NCBI GenBank assembly: GCA_902491515.1
Contig: CABUIC010000003.1
Coordinates: 62,001-126,000, forward strand
Length of the DNA stretch: 64,000 bases
From: an uncultured Porphyromonadaceae bacterium
GTDB lineage: Bacteria > Bacteroidota > Bacteroidia > Bacteroidales > Muribaculaceae
Direction: 5' to 3'
Part shown: positions 33,314 through 41,493 of the stretch, one piece after another
Layout of the letters: every line of letters begins with the position of its first letter
Position numbering within the stretch: position 1 is the first letter of the stretch
Translations under genes and position numbers: made by a program
Notes under the pieces: generated by a model
What the model was told of the DNA's origin: nothing
Seen by the model: only the letters and a program-made list of their open reading frames with translations
Databases searched by the model: none

Positions 33314-33898
33314 TCAGATGTTTCCGAGCACTTTACCCGGGTTCTTAGCTATGTAGTCTTTCCATGATTTGGGGCCCTTTGCGGCCGCCGGTTTGCCTGA
33401 CTCGTAGAAGTGGCAGAGAGCGGCGGCAAGGGCGTCGGTGGCGTCGAGCTTCGTCCTCAGGTCCTCCACGGGAATGTCGAGGATGCGCCTGAGCATCTCG
33501 CAGACCTGTTCTTTCGAGGCGGCGCCGTTGCCCGTTATGGCCATCTTTATCTTACGGGGCTCGTATTCGGTAATCGGAACCTCCCGGGCTATCGCCGCGG
33601 CGATGGCCACACCCTGGGCGCGCCCGAGCTTGAGCATGCTCTGCACGTTTTTTCCGAAGAAGGGCGCCTCGATAGCCATCTCGTCGGGCAGATAGCGCTC
33701 GACGATTTCTGTCACGCGCTCGTGAATCCGGCTCAGGCGCATATAGTGGTCTCCGGCCTTAGTGAGTTCGATTACGCCGAGAGCTATCATCCTCGGAGTC
33801 TTTCCGAAGACACCGAGGATTCCGTAGCCTGTGACATTCGAGCCCGGGTCTATGCCCAGAATCACGCGGTCTGCTTTTTCAATCAGTTCCTCGTTCAT
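33314..33898 (-). CDS. ruvC: Holliday junction resolvase RuvC
   Basis: 194 residues. RNase H-like fold with ILGIDPGSNVTGYG (first Asp), AIEAPFFGKN (Glu) and the C-terminal LDATDALAAALCH (paired Asp). It cuts Holliday junctions together with RuvAB, whose genes are not here. The C-terminal tail (KGPKSWKDYIAKNPGKVLGNI) is slightly longer than in E. coli. It overlaps the DUF4286 gene by 4 bp. Confidence 0.95.
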   Translation of the reverse strand: MNEELIEKADRVILGIDPGSNVTGYGILGVFGKTPRMIALGVIELTKAGDHYMRLSRIHERVTEIVERYLPDEMAIEAPFFGKNVQSMLKLGRAQGVAIAAAIAREVPITEYEPRKIKMAITGNGAASKEQVCEMLRRILDIPVEDLRTKLDATDALAAALCHFYESGKPAAAKGPKSWKDYIAKNPGKVLGNI

Positions 33899-34206
33899 TT
33901 TATGATTTCGAGAACGGAAGTGAAGAACATGACCCTGCTCCCGAAACGGCTGAAGAGGCGTTTCAGAAGCGCGTTGAGCTCGAAGCGCTGGAAGTGGTCG
34001 AGAACAGCCCGGGAGCTGACGCGGAACTGCAGGGCGTAGGTCTCCGTGTCGATTGTCTCGTCAGACAGGTGTGTGCTGAGGCGGCTGAGTATCGGCGAAT
34101 GAAGGTCGCCCCGCTTTGAATTGTCCGAGATGAAATAATCCAGAACATCAAGGAATTCGTCAGCAATCGGCAGTTCGACCTGGAAGGTGGTGTTTATGAG
34201 ATACAT
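33895..34206 (-). CDS. DUF4286 family protein
   Basis: 103 residues beginning MYLINTTFQVELPIADEFLDVL, the pattern of the Bacteroidetes DUF4286 family (ferredoxin-like small protein of unknown function). It lies between a glycosyltransferase and ruvC, a common position in this phylum, with a 4-bp overlap to ruvC. Confidence 0.75.
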   Translation of the reverse strand: MYLINTTFQVELPIADEFLDVLDYFISDNSKRGDLHSPILSRLSTHLSDETIDTETYALQFRVSSRAVLDHFQRFELNALLKRLFSRFGSRVMFFTSVLEIIK

Positions 34207-34209
34207 TTT

Positions 34210-34989
34210 TCAGTTCCTTTCTTTGCCTTTGGGAGTGCGCGCGAGTCTGTAGGCGAAGCCGGCGTGGCGCGCAAGGGTGGGGAGGAAGCCGTAGTAATGC
34301 GACATGATTTTGAATCGCTCGACAAGCGACGCGCGCCGGTGGCTTGTGGTGAGGCCTTCGCTGAGATAGTCGATCAGAGGCTTTTCGCCGAGATAGACAT
34401 TTCTACGTGAGTGCTGTAGGCAGCGTATGCACCAGTCGAAGTCGGCGGAGTACCGGTAGGAAGTGTCGAAGGGGCCGGCTATGCGGTGAAGTGCCACAAA
34501 AGCCTGATGGCAGACAACCATTCCCTCCTTGAACGAGTCGAGCGTAAGTTTTTCCGGTGCACGAAGGTGCCTCGGGCCGATTTGCCGCCCCGCCGAATCT
34601 ACGAGTACGGTCTGCCCGTAGATTACTCCCGGAAACTCCATTCCATCGACGGCGTCCATTATCCTTTCGAGGGCGTCGGTTCCGTGGAAGCGGTCGCCGG
34701 CGTTCAGGAAGAGAACGTATTCCCCCCGGGCGAGCGCGAGGCCCTTGTTCATGGCGTGGTAGAGCCCTCTGTCAGGCTCGCTGACAGTCCGGCGGTATTC
34801 CCGGGCGTGGCCGGCGAGGGTTTCGAGGGTGCCGTCGGTTGAAGCTCCGTCGATTATGAGATGCTCGAATGCCCCCTCCCTGAACCGGTCGAGCGTCTGG
34901 CTGTCGACGGATTCGAGAGTGGGTACGATGGTCTGCCCGGGATTGAAGCAGACTGTGATTATGCTTATCAGCGGATTGTGGCTTGACAT
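34210..34989 (-). CDS. Family 2 glycosyltransferase
   Basis: 259 residues from the ATG at 34989; upstream in-frame sequence is shadow. GT-A fold: LISIITVCFNPGQTIVPTLE, FEHLIIDGASTDGTLETL, EPDRGLYHAMNKGLALARGE and FLNAGD (DxD-like), then YSADFDWCIRCL as acceptor-side motif. It is similar in size and motifs to WcaA/WcaE-type colanic acid and LPS glycosyltransferases that transfer one sugar from a nucleotide donor at the cytoplasmic face. Acceptor unknown. It starts 14 bp after the Schlafen-type gene. Confidence 0.88.
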   Translation of the reverse strand: MSSHNPLISIITVCFNPGQTIVPTLESVDSQTLDRFREGAFEHLIIDGASTDGTLETLAGHAREYRRTVSEPDRGLYHAMNKGLALARGEYVLFLNAGDRFHGTDALERIMDAVDGMEFPGVIYGQTVLVDSAGRQIGPRHLRAPEKLTLDSFKEGMVVCHQAFVALHRIAGPFDTSYRYSADFDWCIRCLQHSRRNVYLGEKPLIDYLSEGLTTSHRRASLVERFKIMSHYYGFLPTLARHAGFAYRLARTPKGKERN

Positions 34990-35003
34990 TGTCTGATAAT
35001 CAG

Positions 35004-38000
35004 TTATAAGGCGCCTCCGAGCTTGGAGGCGAAGGTTGTCATGGCCGTACGGGCCTCCGGCCTGTCGATGTTGACGCGCATTGTATAGCCGAAGTTGCGC
35101 GAAAGTTTCCCGGGAAGGCAGTCCGAGAGAAGGGAAGAGCTCTTTGACGGCGCCACTTCCCAGCCGAGAACACGCTCGGGGGATATCGCGGCGAAGGGGC
35201 GGGTGTCGCCTCCGAGACGAGAGGTCTCCAGACCGTCCATGGGCACAGCCCTGCGCATGAGTGTGCCGCTTCTGTCGCTGCCGAAGCAGACGGCGAAACC
35301 GTCGGCGCCGACCGTCGCCGCGAATACGGGCCTTGCGTCGTCGCGCGTCAGAATCTGGCCGCGCTGGATACTGCGGTCCTCCATGATTTCGCTTAGCCGC
35401 AGTTTCATTGTCCGGCCGTTGTCGAAGCCCACGAAGAGCCATCCGCTGCCGATTTCCTCCTCAAGGACGGCGAGGGCGAGAAGACAGCCCGGCTGCTGGT
35501 CGCGCCAGGTGTCCCTGGTACTCGATTCGAGCCTGCCTTCCTTTGTGAAATACAGGTAAAGGGACGGCTGGACAAAGGAATCGTCCCCGTCGTGGAGCTC
35601 ATTGCGCTTCCATACGGATGTCTCGATTCTCTCTTCGGCAGACTCTTCTCGAGCGGAATTGTCGGCTATCGCCGGGCTTGCGGCTGCCTGTGCGGCTTTG
35701 CCGCCCGCGGATTCCGCGGATTTCCGTGCCTCTTCGGCCATTCGGTCCTTCGCCGCCTTGAGCTCCGCCTCTTCCTGTTCCTTGTTGACGGCATGTTCGT
35801 GCTCCTTTTTCTGGATTTCGCGCTCGCGCATGAATTTTCCAATCTCCGCTTCGTCGCGGAGCTCGCGGGTAGAGGTCGACGTGCGGACGAAGAGTTTTTC
35901 ATCGAGGTAGACGGGCTCGTAGGATGGAGAGACCTCAATTCGTATCACGTCCTTATTGAGCGTCTTGGCCTCGTCGTCCACGAACACGCTCACTTTTCGG
36001 CTCAGGGCGTCGCCATATTTTTTCCGGACGAGGTTCTCGAGCATCAGTGCCAGCGACGCGACATCGGTGATTGTGTACCAGTCGCCCTCCACTTTCTGGC
36101 GCCCGCGGCGGTAGAGTTCCATGTCCTCGAACAGGCCGCTGGCATATCCGCGGTCGTTCACACCGATATAGAGCGTGCCTCCGGCGGCGTTGAGGAAGCC
36201 CGCGATGATATGCAGGAGCTCGAAGCGCTGCTCCTCGGCCGCGGGGAGGCTCTTCTGGCCCTGCTTGACGGCCTTGTACACCGTGGAGCTCTTGAATTCC
36301 ACAAACTGGCTCTCCGAACCGTAGTATTTGCTTTTGGGAACCTCGTAGTTCACGTTCAGCAGACTCTTGATGCGGGTGCGGATGCCGTCGGCTATTTTCT
36401 TGTCGTCGTTGTCGCCGCAGGCAAGGCTCACCAGCGTGTAAGACAGCGCCAGCCGGGCCAGGTTGCTCTCCAGCTCGTTGTGTGGGGAGGCGATGATATC
36501 CTCAAGGGCCTTGACGGCCTCGATGTTCCCGAGCTTGCCGATTATGTCGAGTCGGCGGTAGAGATTCTCGAGCAGGGGACGGCCTTCGACGCGTGAGCGC
36601 ATCTTGCGGAGAACTTCGGTGTCGAGTCGGTCATTCGTGGCGAAGAACTGTATCATCGTCAGAAGGGAGGCGTGCGTCGCCAGGTCTGCGGCCATGGCCT
36701 CGTCATCGGCGAGGCGTGCCAGGAGCCGGGCGTAATGTATATAGTCGAATGCCTGCTCGAGTTTCTCTGCCGAAATGGCCTTGAAACGCATCAGCTGCAC
36801 AAGCTCGAGCACATCCTCCCGTGAGAGTATCTCGTCGGTGTCGCGGATCATCCCGATTTCCTCCATTTCCTCGGCTTCTTCCTCCGGCTCGTCTTCCGTA
36901 TAGGAGTAGTAGTCCTCGATGGCCTTCAGAAGAGTGGTCAGGCTCTTGGCGTTCTCGAAGTGATCTTCATTGCTGAGATGCAGAATCTCGCCCTCATATA
37001 GCCCGGAGGCTGTAATGCCTTTGTATCTGAATGCTACGGTCGAACCGACTTTCGGGTTGATGTGGTCGGGGTCGTAAAGGAAGAGCCCGAAGCCCTCGGA
37101 GCAGACGGCGCTGAAGCGTCCGCCGAGATTTTTCGTCACTCCCGCGTAATAAATGTCGCCATAGTTCAGGCGGTCGCGGAAGTAGTCTTCGATGATGCCC
37201 GTGAGTGAGAACCGGTAAGTGCCGTCGGGATTCAGGGCTTTGACCGTGGCGCGGAGGATGCGGCCGCGACCGTTCTCGCTCCACACGCGGTCGTCGACGA
37301 AGCGCATGGAATAGCCCACGATGTCCGTGCTCTCGATAGTGCCGTTCACGGGTTCGTAGCCGTCGTCAATCACCCGGCAGGTGAATATCAGTCGGTCGGC
37401 GGTGGGCGTGCGCAGGCCCGTAAGCTGGACAAAGACATCGTCGCCCACAACGGGTGTCGTCACCATGCGTTCCCGGATTGCCGCCGACGAGGGGTCGGAA
37501 CCGCCTTTTTCGAAGAGCGCGCGCTCGGTCTCAGCCCACCATTTCGCCCGCTCGTTGATGTTCTTCGTGGCCGAGCGGGTCGGAGCCTCGACGCCCGCGA
37601 GTGAAATCTGAGGGCAGAGCCATGGCATCCAGCCGGCGGGAACAGCGGCATGTTCCTCATTGCGCACCCCGCTGCGGCACAGGCGGAGCCCCTGGGAGTC
37701 CACGACTAATTCCACATATCCGTTGCTGAAGGTGTGGGTCGACTCCAGGGCGCATAGAGGGTCGGGGGCGTCGAGCTTAAGGGCCGCGCGGGCCAGCATT
37801 ACCTTCTGCTGCTTCAGGTTCTCATAGGTGTAAGCCGGGGCGAAGGTGTCGCTGTCCATCAGCGCGAGGAAGCTCTTCGCAAGCAGCGTTTCCGAGGCTT
37901 CCGCGTTGACGAGCGACGCGTACCGGTAGAAGAGCGACCGCAGACGCGAGGCATGGTCCTCGGGCATTCCGTCCTTGCCGGCGATGAGGAGCTCAAGGGC

Positions 38001-39176
38001 TATGGCGGTAAGAAGGTTGCCGAGCCGCGCGCGTTCCTCGGTGCTTTCCACCTGAGGCAGCGCGTCTATGTCGGCGCGCGTCATCTTCACGTAGATGTCG
38101 AACTGCTCGATGAAGGCCTGACGGAATGGCTCAAGTTGCCAGTTGGAGAGCTTGCGCTCGAAAATCACCGCGAAAATGCGGTCGAGGTTGGTCTGAACCT
38201 CCTGCGGAAAGAGGCGGAATATCAGCATCAGCACCGCGAACTGCCGCGAGGGATGGTAGATGAACCCGGATTTCTGAAGCCGGTCGAGCAGGGTGGTGAT
38301 GAACTGCTGGTGCGTCCCCTTCTTCACCTTCTCGAGAGTCATCTTGTAGGGCTTGACACCCTCCACGAGCGTCGTCACCTCCTGTTGTCGCGCCATGCGC
38401 TCCTCGTCGGGCAGGAAGTTGAGGAACGCCGAGCCTTCCAGCAGGAAAAGTCCTAAGGCGCGCATGTATTCGATGGTGCGGTCCAGTATTTTCTTTCCTC
38501 GCTTCGTGCGGGCCTGCATGAACCACCGGGGCATCTGCTCGTTCATCACGAGCAGCGCCGTCAGCGGCCACGACGAGCGTTCATCCTCGATTTCCCGTTT
38601 GACCGTGGCGAGCTCAGGGAGTATGCCGATGAGGCGCCGGATGAATTTGCTGTCCGTTTCGCTCATACCTATGGCCCCGCAGACTTCCTCATATGTGTAC
38701 AGCGGGAAATCCGCTGCCTCCCGCACAAGCGCAAGGTTCAGATAGCCGTTTTTTGCCTGATAGAAACGCCCCTTGACCCTCTGGCCCTTTCGCACCGGGG
38801 TTTCCGGCCGCTTGAGCCTGTACATTATACCGTAGTCGTCCATTACCAACATGTACTCGTCGCCTTCCTGGGTGGGGACCACAATGTAAAAATCGAAAAT
38901 TTCTCCGAGTTGGTCCGGACGTCCGTAAAAATCCTTGACGTACTGAACTATATCGTGCGTAAGCGCCGGAACGCCATCGGCCGAGACGCCCTTAATCCTG
39001 CAATTCAGAACCGGTGGCACCTGATATCCCTCGGATCGCTGGAATTTAAGCTTTGGCAATCTTACCCTCACCGGATTGTCCGAACTGTCACGCGCTTCCA
39101 GATAAAAATAATTCTCATTTTCGTCCTCCGGGGTCAGCACCGGAAAGGAATAGACTTGGCCGTAATTGTACTCCAT
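35004..39176 (-). CDS. Giant AlbA_2/Schlafen-domain protein with OB-like modules
   Basis: 1390 residues from the ATG at 39176 (MEYNYGQVYSFPVLTP), chosen because the earlier in-frame start would include the promoter. The N-terminal half has S1/OB-like stretches (GQRVKGRFYQAKNGYLNLAL; VGDDVFVQLTGL; GDIYYAGVTKNLGGRFSAV) and an acidic hinge (EDEPEEEAEEMEE). Residues about 955-1110 are an AlbA_2 (Schlafen-type) domain: ESQFVEFKSS, FLNAAGGTLYIGVNDRG. A Lys/Glu/Ala coiled-coil linker follows (about 1120-1180), then a beta-rich C-terminus. AlbA_2 proteins bind nucleic acids, and some cut tRNA or rRNA; activity here is not known. First gene of a seven-gene leftward run including ruvC and ligA. Confidence 0.82.
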   Translation of the reverse strand: MEYNYGQVYSFPVLTPEDENENYFYLEARDSSDNPVRVRLPKLKFQRSEGYQVPPVLNCRIKGVSADGVPALTHDIVQYVKDFYGRPDQLGEIFDFYIVVPTQEGDEYMLVMDDYGIMYRLKRPETPVRKGQRVKGRFYQAKNGYLNLALVREAADFPLYTYEEVCGAIGMSETDSKFIRRLIGILPELATVKREIEDERSSWPLTALLVMNEQMPRWFMQARTKRGKKILDRTIEYMRALGLFLLEGSAFLNFLPDEERMARQQEVTTLVEGVKPYKMTLEKVKKGTHQQFITTLLDRLQKSGFIYHPSRQFAVLMLIFRLFPQEVQTNLDRIFAVIFERKLSNWQLEPFRQAFIEQFDIYVKMTRADIDALPQVESTEERARLGNLLTAIALELLIAGKDGMPEDHASRLRSLFYRYASLVNAEASETLLAKSFLALMDSDTFAPAYTYENLKQQKVMLARAALKLDAPDPLCALESTHTFSNGYVELVVDSQGLRLCRSGVRNEEHAAVPAGWMPWLCPQISLAGVEAPTRSATKNINERAKWWAETERALFEKGGSDPSSAAIRERMVTTPVVGDDVFVQLTGLRTPTADRLIFTCRVIDDGYEPVNGTIESTDIVGYSMRFVDDRVWSENGRGRILRATVKALNPDGTYRFSLTGIIEDYFRDRLNYGDIYYAGVTKNLGGRFSAVCSEGFGLFLYDPDHINPKVGSTVAFRYKGITASGLYEGEILHLSNEDHFENAKSLTTLLKAIEDYYSYTEDEPEEEAEEMEEIGMIRDTDEILSREDVLELVQLMRFKAISAEKLEQAFDYIHYARLLARLADDEAMAADLATHASLLTMIQFFATNDRLDTEVLRKMRSRVEGRPLLENLYRRLDIIGKLGNIEAVKALEDIIASPHNELESNLARLALSYTLVSLACGDNDDKKIADGIRTRIKSLLNVNYEVPKSKYYGSESQFVEFKSSTVYKAVKQGQKSLPAAEEQRFELLHIIAGFLNAAGGTLYIGVNDRGYASGLFEDMELYRRGRQKVEGDWYTITDVASLALMLENLVRKKYGDALSRKVSVFVDDEAKTLNKDVIRIEVSPSYEPVYLDEKLFVRTSTSTRELRDEAEIGKFMREREIQKKEHEHAVNKEQEEAELKAAKDRMAEEARKSAESAGGKAAQAAASPAIADNSAREESAEERIETSVWKRNELHDGDDSFVQPSLYLYFTKEGRLESSTRDTWRDQQPGCLLALAVLEEEIGSGWLFVGFDNGRTMKLRLSEIMEDRSIQRGQILTRDDARPVFAATVGADGFAVCFGSDRSGTLMRRAVPMDGLETSRLGGDTRPFAAISPERVLGWEVAPSKSSSLLSDCLPGKLSRNFGYTMRVNIDRPEARTAMTTFASKLGGAL

Positions 39177-39225
39177 GATGAAATATATGTGCCTCGCACG
39201 GCGATTTAATGCGTTTGAATATCCA

Positions 39226-39233
39226 CAAAGGTA
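39226..39233 (-). promoter_or_regulatory. Promoter -7 element for the Schlafen-type gene
   Basis: Minus-strand TACCTTTG, about 50 bp before the start codon at 39176. Divergent from the udk promoter. Confidence 0.5.
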
Positions 39234-39254
39234 CGAAAAATATCGCGTTCCACA

Positions 39255-39284
39255 TTGACAAATCACATTTTTTTCGTAATTTCG
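39255..39284 (+). promoter_or_regulatory. udk-lptB promoter
   Basis: TTG (39255-39257), 19 bp, TAATTTCG (39277-39284), one base off the -7 consensus; 23 bp from the udk ATG. Confidence 0.5.
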
Positions 39285-39307
39285 CGAAACTAAACGACAA
39301 GCAAGAT

Positions 39308-39922
39308 ATGATAATCATCGGAATAGCCGGAGGCACCGGCTCGGGCAAGACGACTGTCGTCAACAAGATAATAAACTCCTTTCCCGCAGGAGAGGTGGCC
39401 GTGATTCCTCAGGACTCATATTACAAGGATTCAGGTCACATTCCCCCCGAGGAGCGCTCCAAGATTAATTTCGACGAACCCGCCGCTATAGAATGGCCCC
39501 TGCTTGTCAGGCATCTGAAGGAACTGAGGGACAACCGCACAATCCAGATGCCAACATACTCCTACCTCACATGCACCCGTCAGGAAGAGACCGTCGAGGT
39601 GCGCCCCGCCGACGTCGTTATTGTCGAGGGAATACTCGTGCTCTGCGACCCCGTCCTCCGCGAGATGATGGACATAAAGGTCTTTGTCGACGCTGACGCC
39701 GACGACCGCCTCATCCGCGTCATCGCACGCGACTGCATCGAGCGCGGCCGCACTCCCCAGATGGTCATCGACCGTTATCAGGATGTGCTCAAGCCCATGC
39801 ACTGCCAGTATATCGAGCCCTCCAAGCGTTTCGCTGACCTCATTATCCCTCAGGGCGGCAGCAACACCGTGGCTATCAACCTTCTCACCGACTACATCGA
39901 ATCCCGCCTCAAGCGCAAGTAA
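39308..39922 (+). CDS. udk: Uridine kinase
   Basis: 204 residues from the ATG at 39308 (MIIIGIAGGTGSGKTT); the upstream extension would contain the promoter. P-loop GGTGSGKTT, PQDSYYKD substrate loop, NFDEPAAIEW, YSYLTCTRQEE, VEGILVL and RLIRVIARDCIERGR lid. It phosphorylates uridine and cytidine in pyrimidine salvage. Its stop codon overlaps the lptB start (TAATG). Confidence 0.95.
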   Translation: MIIIGIAGGTGSGKTTVVNKIINSFPAGEVAVIPQDSYYKDSGHIPPEERSKINFDEPAAIEWPLLVRHLKELRDNRTIQMPTYSYLTCTRQEETVEVRPADVVIVEGILVLCDPVLREMMDIKVFVDADADDRLIRVIARDCIERGRTPQMVIDRYQDVLKPMHCQYIEPSKRFADLIIPQGGSNTVAINLLTDYIESRLKRK

Positions 39923-40797
39923 TGGACATAATCACCAACTCCGACCCCTCTCAGGAGGCTCAGGACAAACACGCCGCCGAGCTTCCCTCGCCCTTCACAC
40001 TCCAGAGCGCAATCCTCGGCGACGACCGTCCACTCGTCCCGGAGCCTGAGCCTTCAGGCGTCCTGCGCACCGACAATCTCGTGAAGAAATACGGCAAGCG
40101 GACGGTGGTGAATCATGTAAGCATCAATGTCTCCCAGGGCGAGATTGTCGGCCTGCTCGGACCGAACGGCGCAGGAAAGACTACTACCTTCTATATGACC
40201 GTAGGCCTTATCCGGCCGAATGAAGGACGCATCTTCCTCGATGATCTCAACATCACGGACATGCCGATGTACAAGCGGGCGCAGAACGGTATCGGCTATC
40301 TGCCTCAGGAGGCATCGGTCTTCCGCAAGCTCTCCGTCGAGGACAATATCAAGGCTGTCCTCCAGATGACGGGCAAGCCCCTCGACTACCAGCGCGAAAA
40401 ACTCGAGAGTCTCATCGCCGAATTCCGTCTTGAGAAGGTGCGCCGAAACCTCGGCGACCGTCTTTCCGGCGGCGAGCGCCGACGCACGGAAATCGCCCGC
40501 TGTCTGGCCATCGACCCCAAGTTCATCATGCTCGACGAACCTTTCGCCGGAGTCGACCCAATTGCCGTGGAGGATATCCAGGAGATTGTCTATAAGCTTA
40601 AAACCAAGAATATAGGCATCCTCATAACCGACCATAACGCGCAGGAGACCCTGCACATCACCGACCGCGCGTACCTCCTCTTCGACGGCCGCATTCTCTT
40701 TCAGGGCACCTCCGAAGAGCTCGCGGACAATCCCATTGTCCGCGAGAAATACCTCGGCCGAAACTTCGTCTTCTACCGCAAGCAGTTCAATTCCTGA
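39922..40797 (+). CDS. lptB: LPS export ABC transporter ATPase LptB
   Basis: 291 residues. Core from about residue 48: LVKKYGKRTVVNHVS, Walker A LLGPNGAGKTTTFYM, Q-loop GYLPQEASVFRKL, signature LSGGERRRTEIAR, Walker B FIMLDEPFAGVDP, H-loop ITDHN. These are characteristic of LptB, which powers LPS transport from the inner membrane with LptFG. The first 45 or so residues (acidic, Pro-rich, SILG-like) precede the usual start of the family and have no internal ATG. They could be a real extension or mean that translation begins at a non-ATG codon. Confidence 0.93.
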   Translation: MDIITNSDPSQEAQDKHAAELPSPFTLQSAILGDDRPLVPEPEPSGVLRTDNLVKKYGKRTVVNHVSINVSQGEIVGLLGPNGAGKTTTFYMTVGLIRPNEGRIFLDDLNITDMPMYKRAQNGIGYLPQEASVFRKLSVEDNIKAVLQMTGKPLDYQREKLESLIAEFRLEKVRRNLGDRLSGGERRRTEIARCLAIDPKFIMLDEPFAGVDPIAVEDIQEIVYKLKTKNIGILITDHNAQETLHITDRAYLLFDGRILFQGTSEELADNPIVREKYLGRNFVFYRKQFNS

Positions 40798-40846
40798 TTA
40801 GGAATTGCAGGCATCCATGTTCTCCCCGTCCCTCCGTTATCCGGAT

Positions 40847-40919
40847 GGAGGTTCTGTGTCGCGTAAGTTATCAGGGTGGAGCCCCTGTGTCGCGTCAGTT
40901 TGCCGTAGGTCAGTTCTGT
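40847..40919. repeat. Short degenerate tandem repeat, 31-bp period
   Basis: Two units start GGAG at 40847 and 40878 and share CTGTGTCGCGT-AGTT; a third partial copy (CAGTTCTGTGGAG) runs into the 3' end of the AlkD-like gene. This fills the 112-bp gap between lptB and that convergent gene. No obvious terminator is present. Confidence 0.45.
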
Positions 40920-41488
40920 GGAGTCCCCTCTAAAAAATCCAGTTCGTCAATAATCCGGCTCTTCAGGCGTTGTATTGCCGGTGTGCGCCCGTCGGCGGAA
41001 TTTACCGCCGCGCGGCATTTCTCCGCAGAAATACTCTGCAGGAGGTTCATAATCAGGCGGAGCGCCCCGTAGACCTCCATATCCGTCGCATCCTTCTTTT
41101 CGAGCATCCCGAAAGCTACTTCCGGGGCGAAGGAGCAGTGACGCAGAAGCCCGTGGCACAGCATGTCGCTGACCTCCTCCGTGGGGCAGTCTGCCAGCCA
41201 CCGCCGGGCCTCCTCCTCCGTCAGTTCATTCCCGGGGTAAATCAGTGGCGCCAGCAGAAGGCTCTCGCGTGTAGTGTCGTTGGCCCGCAAGGCCTCCGCG
41301 AGTTCCCGGTCCTTCCCCGTGAAATCTGCGATTTCCTTGAGTTGCGGGAGATTCAGGCCAAAAATCACCTTAAATGGCGAGCCTGCGCGACGGAGTGTGT
41401 CGCTTATGATTCCGTTGCGGAGGGCGAAGAAACGTCGCTTCACCTCCTGCATTTTTGAAAATCCTTCCTCGTGTGCCGAGATGTCCAT
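40910..41488 (-). CDS. DNA alkylation repair (AlkD-like) HEAT protein
   Basis: 192 residues of paired helices: FKVIFGLNLPQLKEIADF, ARRWLADCPTEEVSDMLCHG, LLRHCSFAPEVAFGMLEKKD. Pattern and size match the short AlkD/AlkC-like HEAT-repeat glycosylase relatives, which recognise alkylated bases. I cannot confirm the catalytic Asp/Trp set by eye, so it may be a non-catalytic relative. Its neighbour dnaG starts 5 bp before it in the same direction, suggesting co-transcription. Confidence 0.7.
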   Translation of the reverse strand: MDISAHEEGFSKMQEVKRRFFALRNGIISDTLRRAGSPFKVIFGLNLPQLKEIADFTGKDRELAEALRANDTTRESLLLAPLIYPGNELTEEEARRWLADCPTEEVSDMLCHGLLRHCSFAPEVAFGMLEKKDATDMEVYGALRLIMNLLQSISAEKCRAAVNSADGRTPAIQRLKSRIIDELDFLEGTPQN

Positions 41489-41493
41489 GGTTC

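Noticed and set aside
31486..33348. 620-codon plus ORF opposite ligA
   Set aside because: Antisense shadow of ligA; no domain or plausible start context.
35592..36596. 334-codon plus ORF opposite the Schlafen-type gene
   Set aside because: Hydrophobic-looking by chance; complementary to the Lys/Glu-rich linker and the AlbA_2 domain.
39209..39307. Upstream start for udk
   Set aside because: Would overlap the divergent promoter region; the family begins at MIIIGIAGG.
40847..40919. CRISPR array
   Set aside because: Only two and a half degenerate 31-bp units without spacers; no cas genes in the window.
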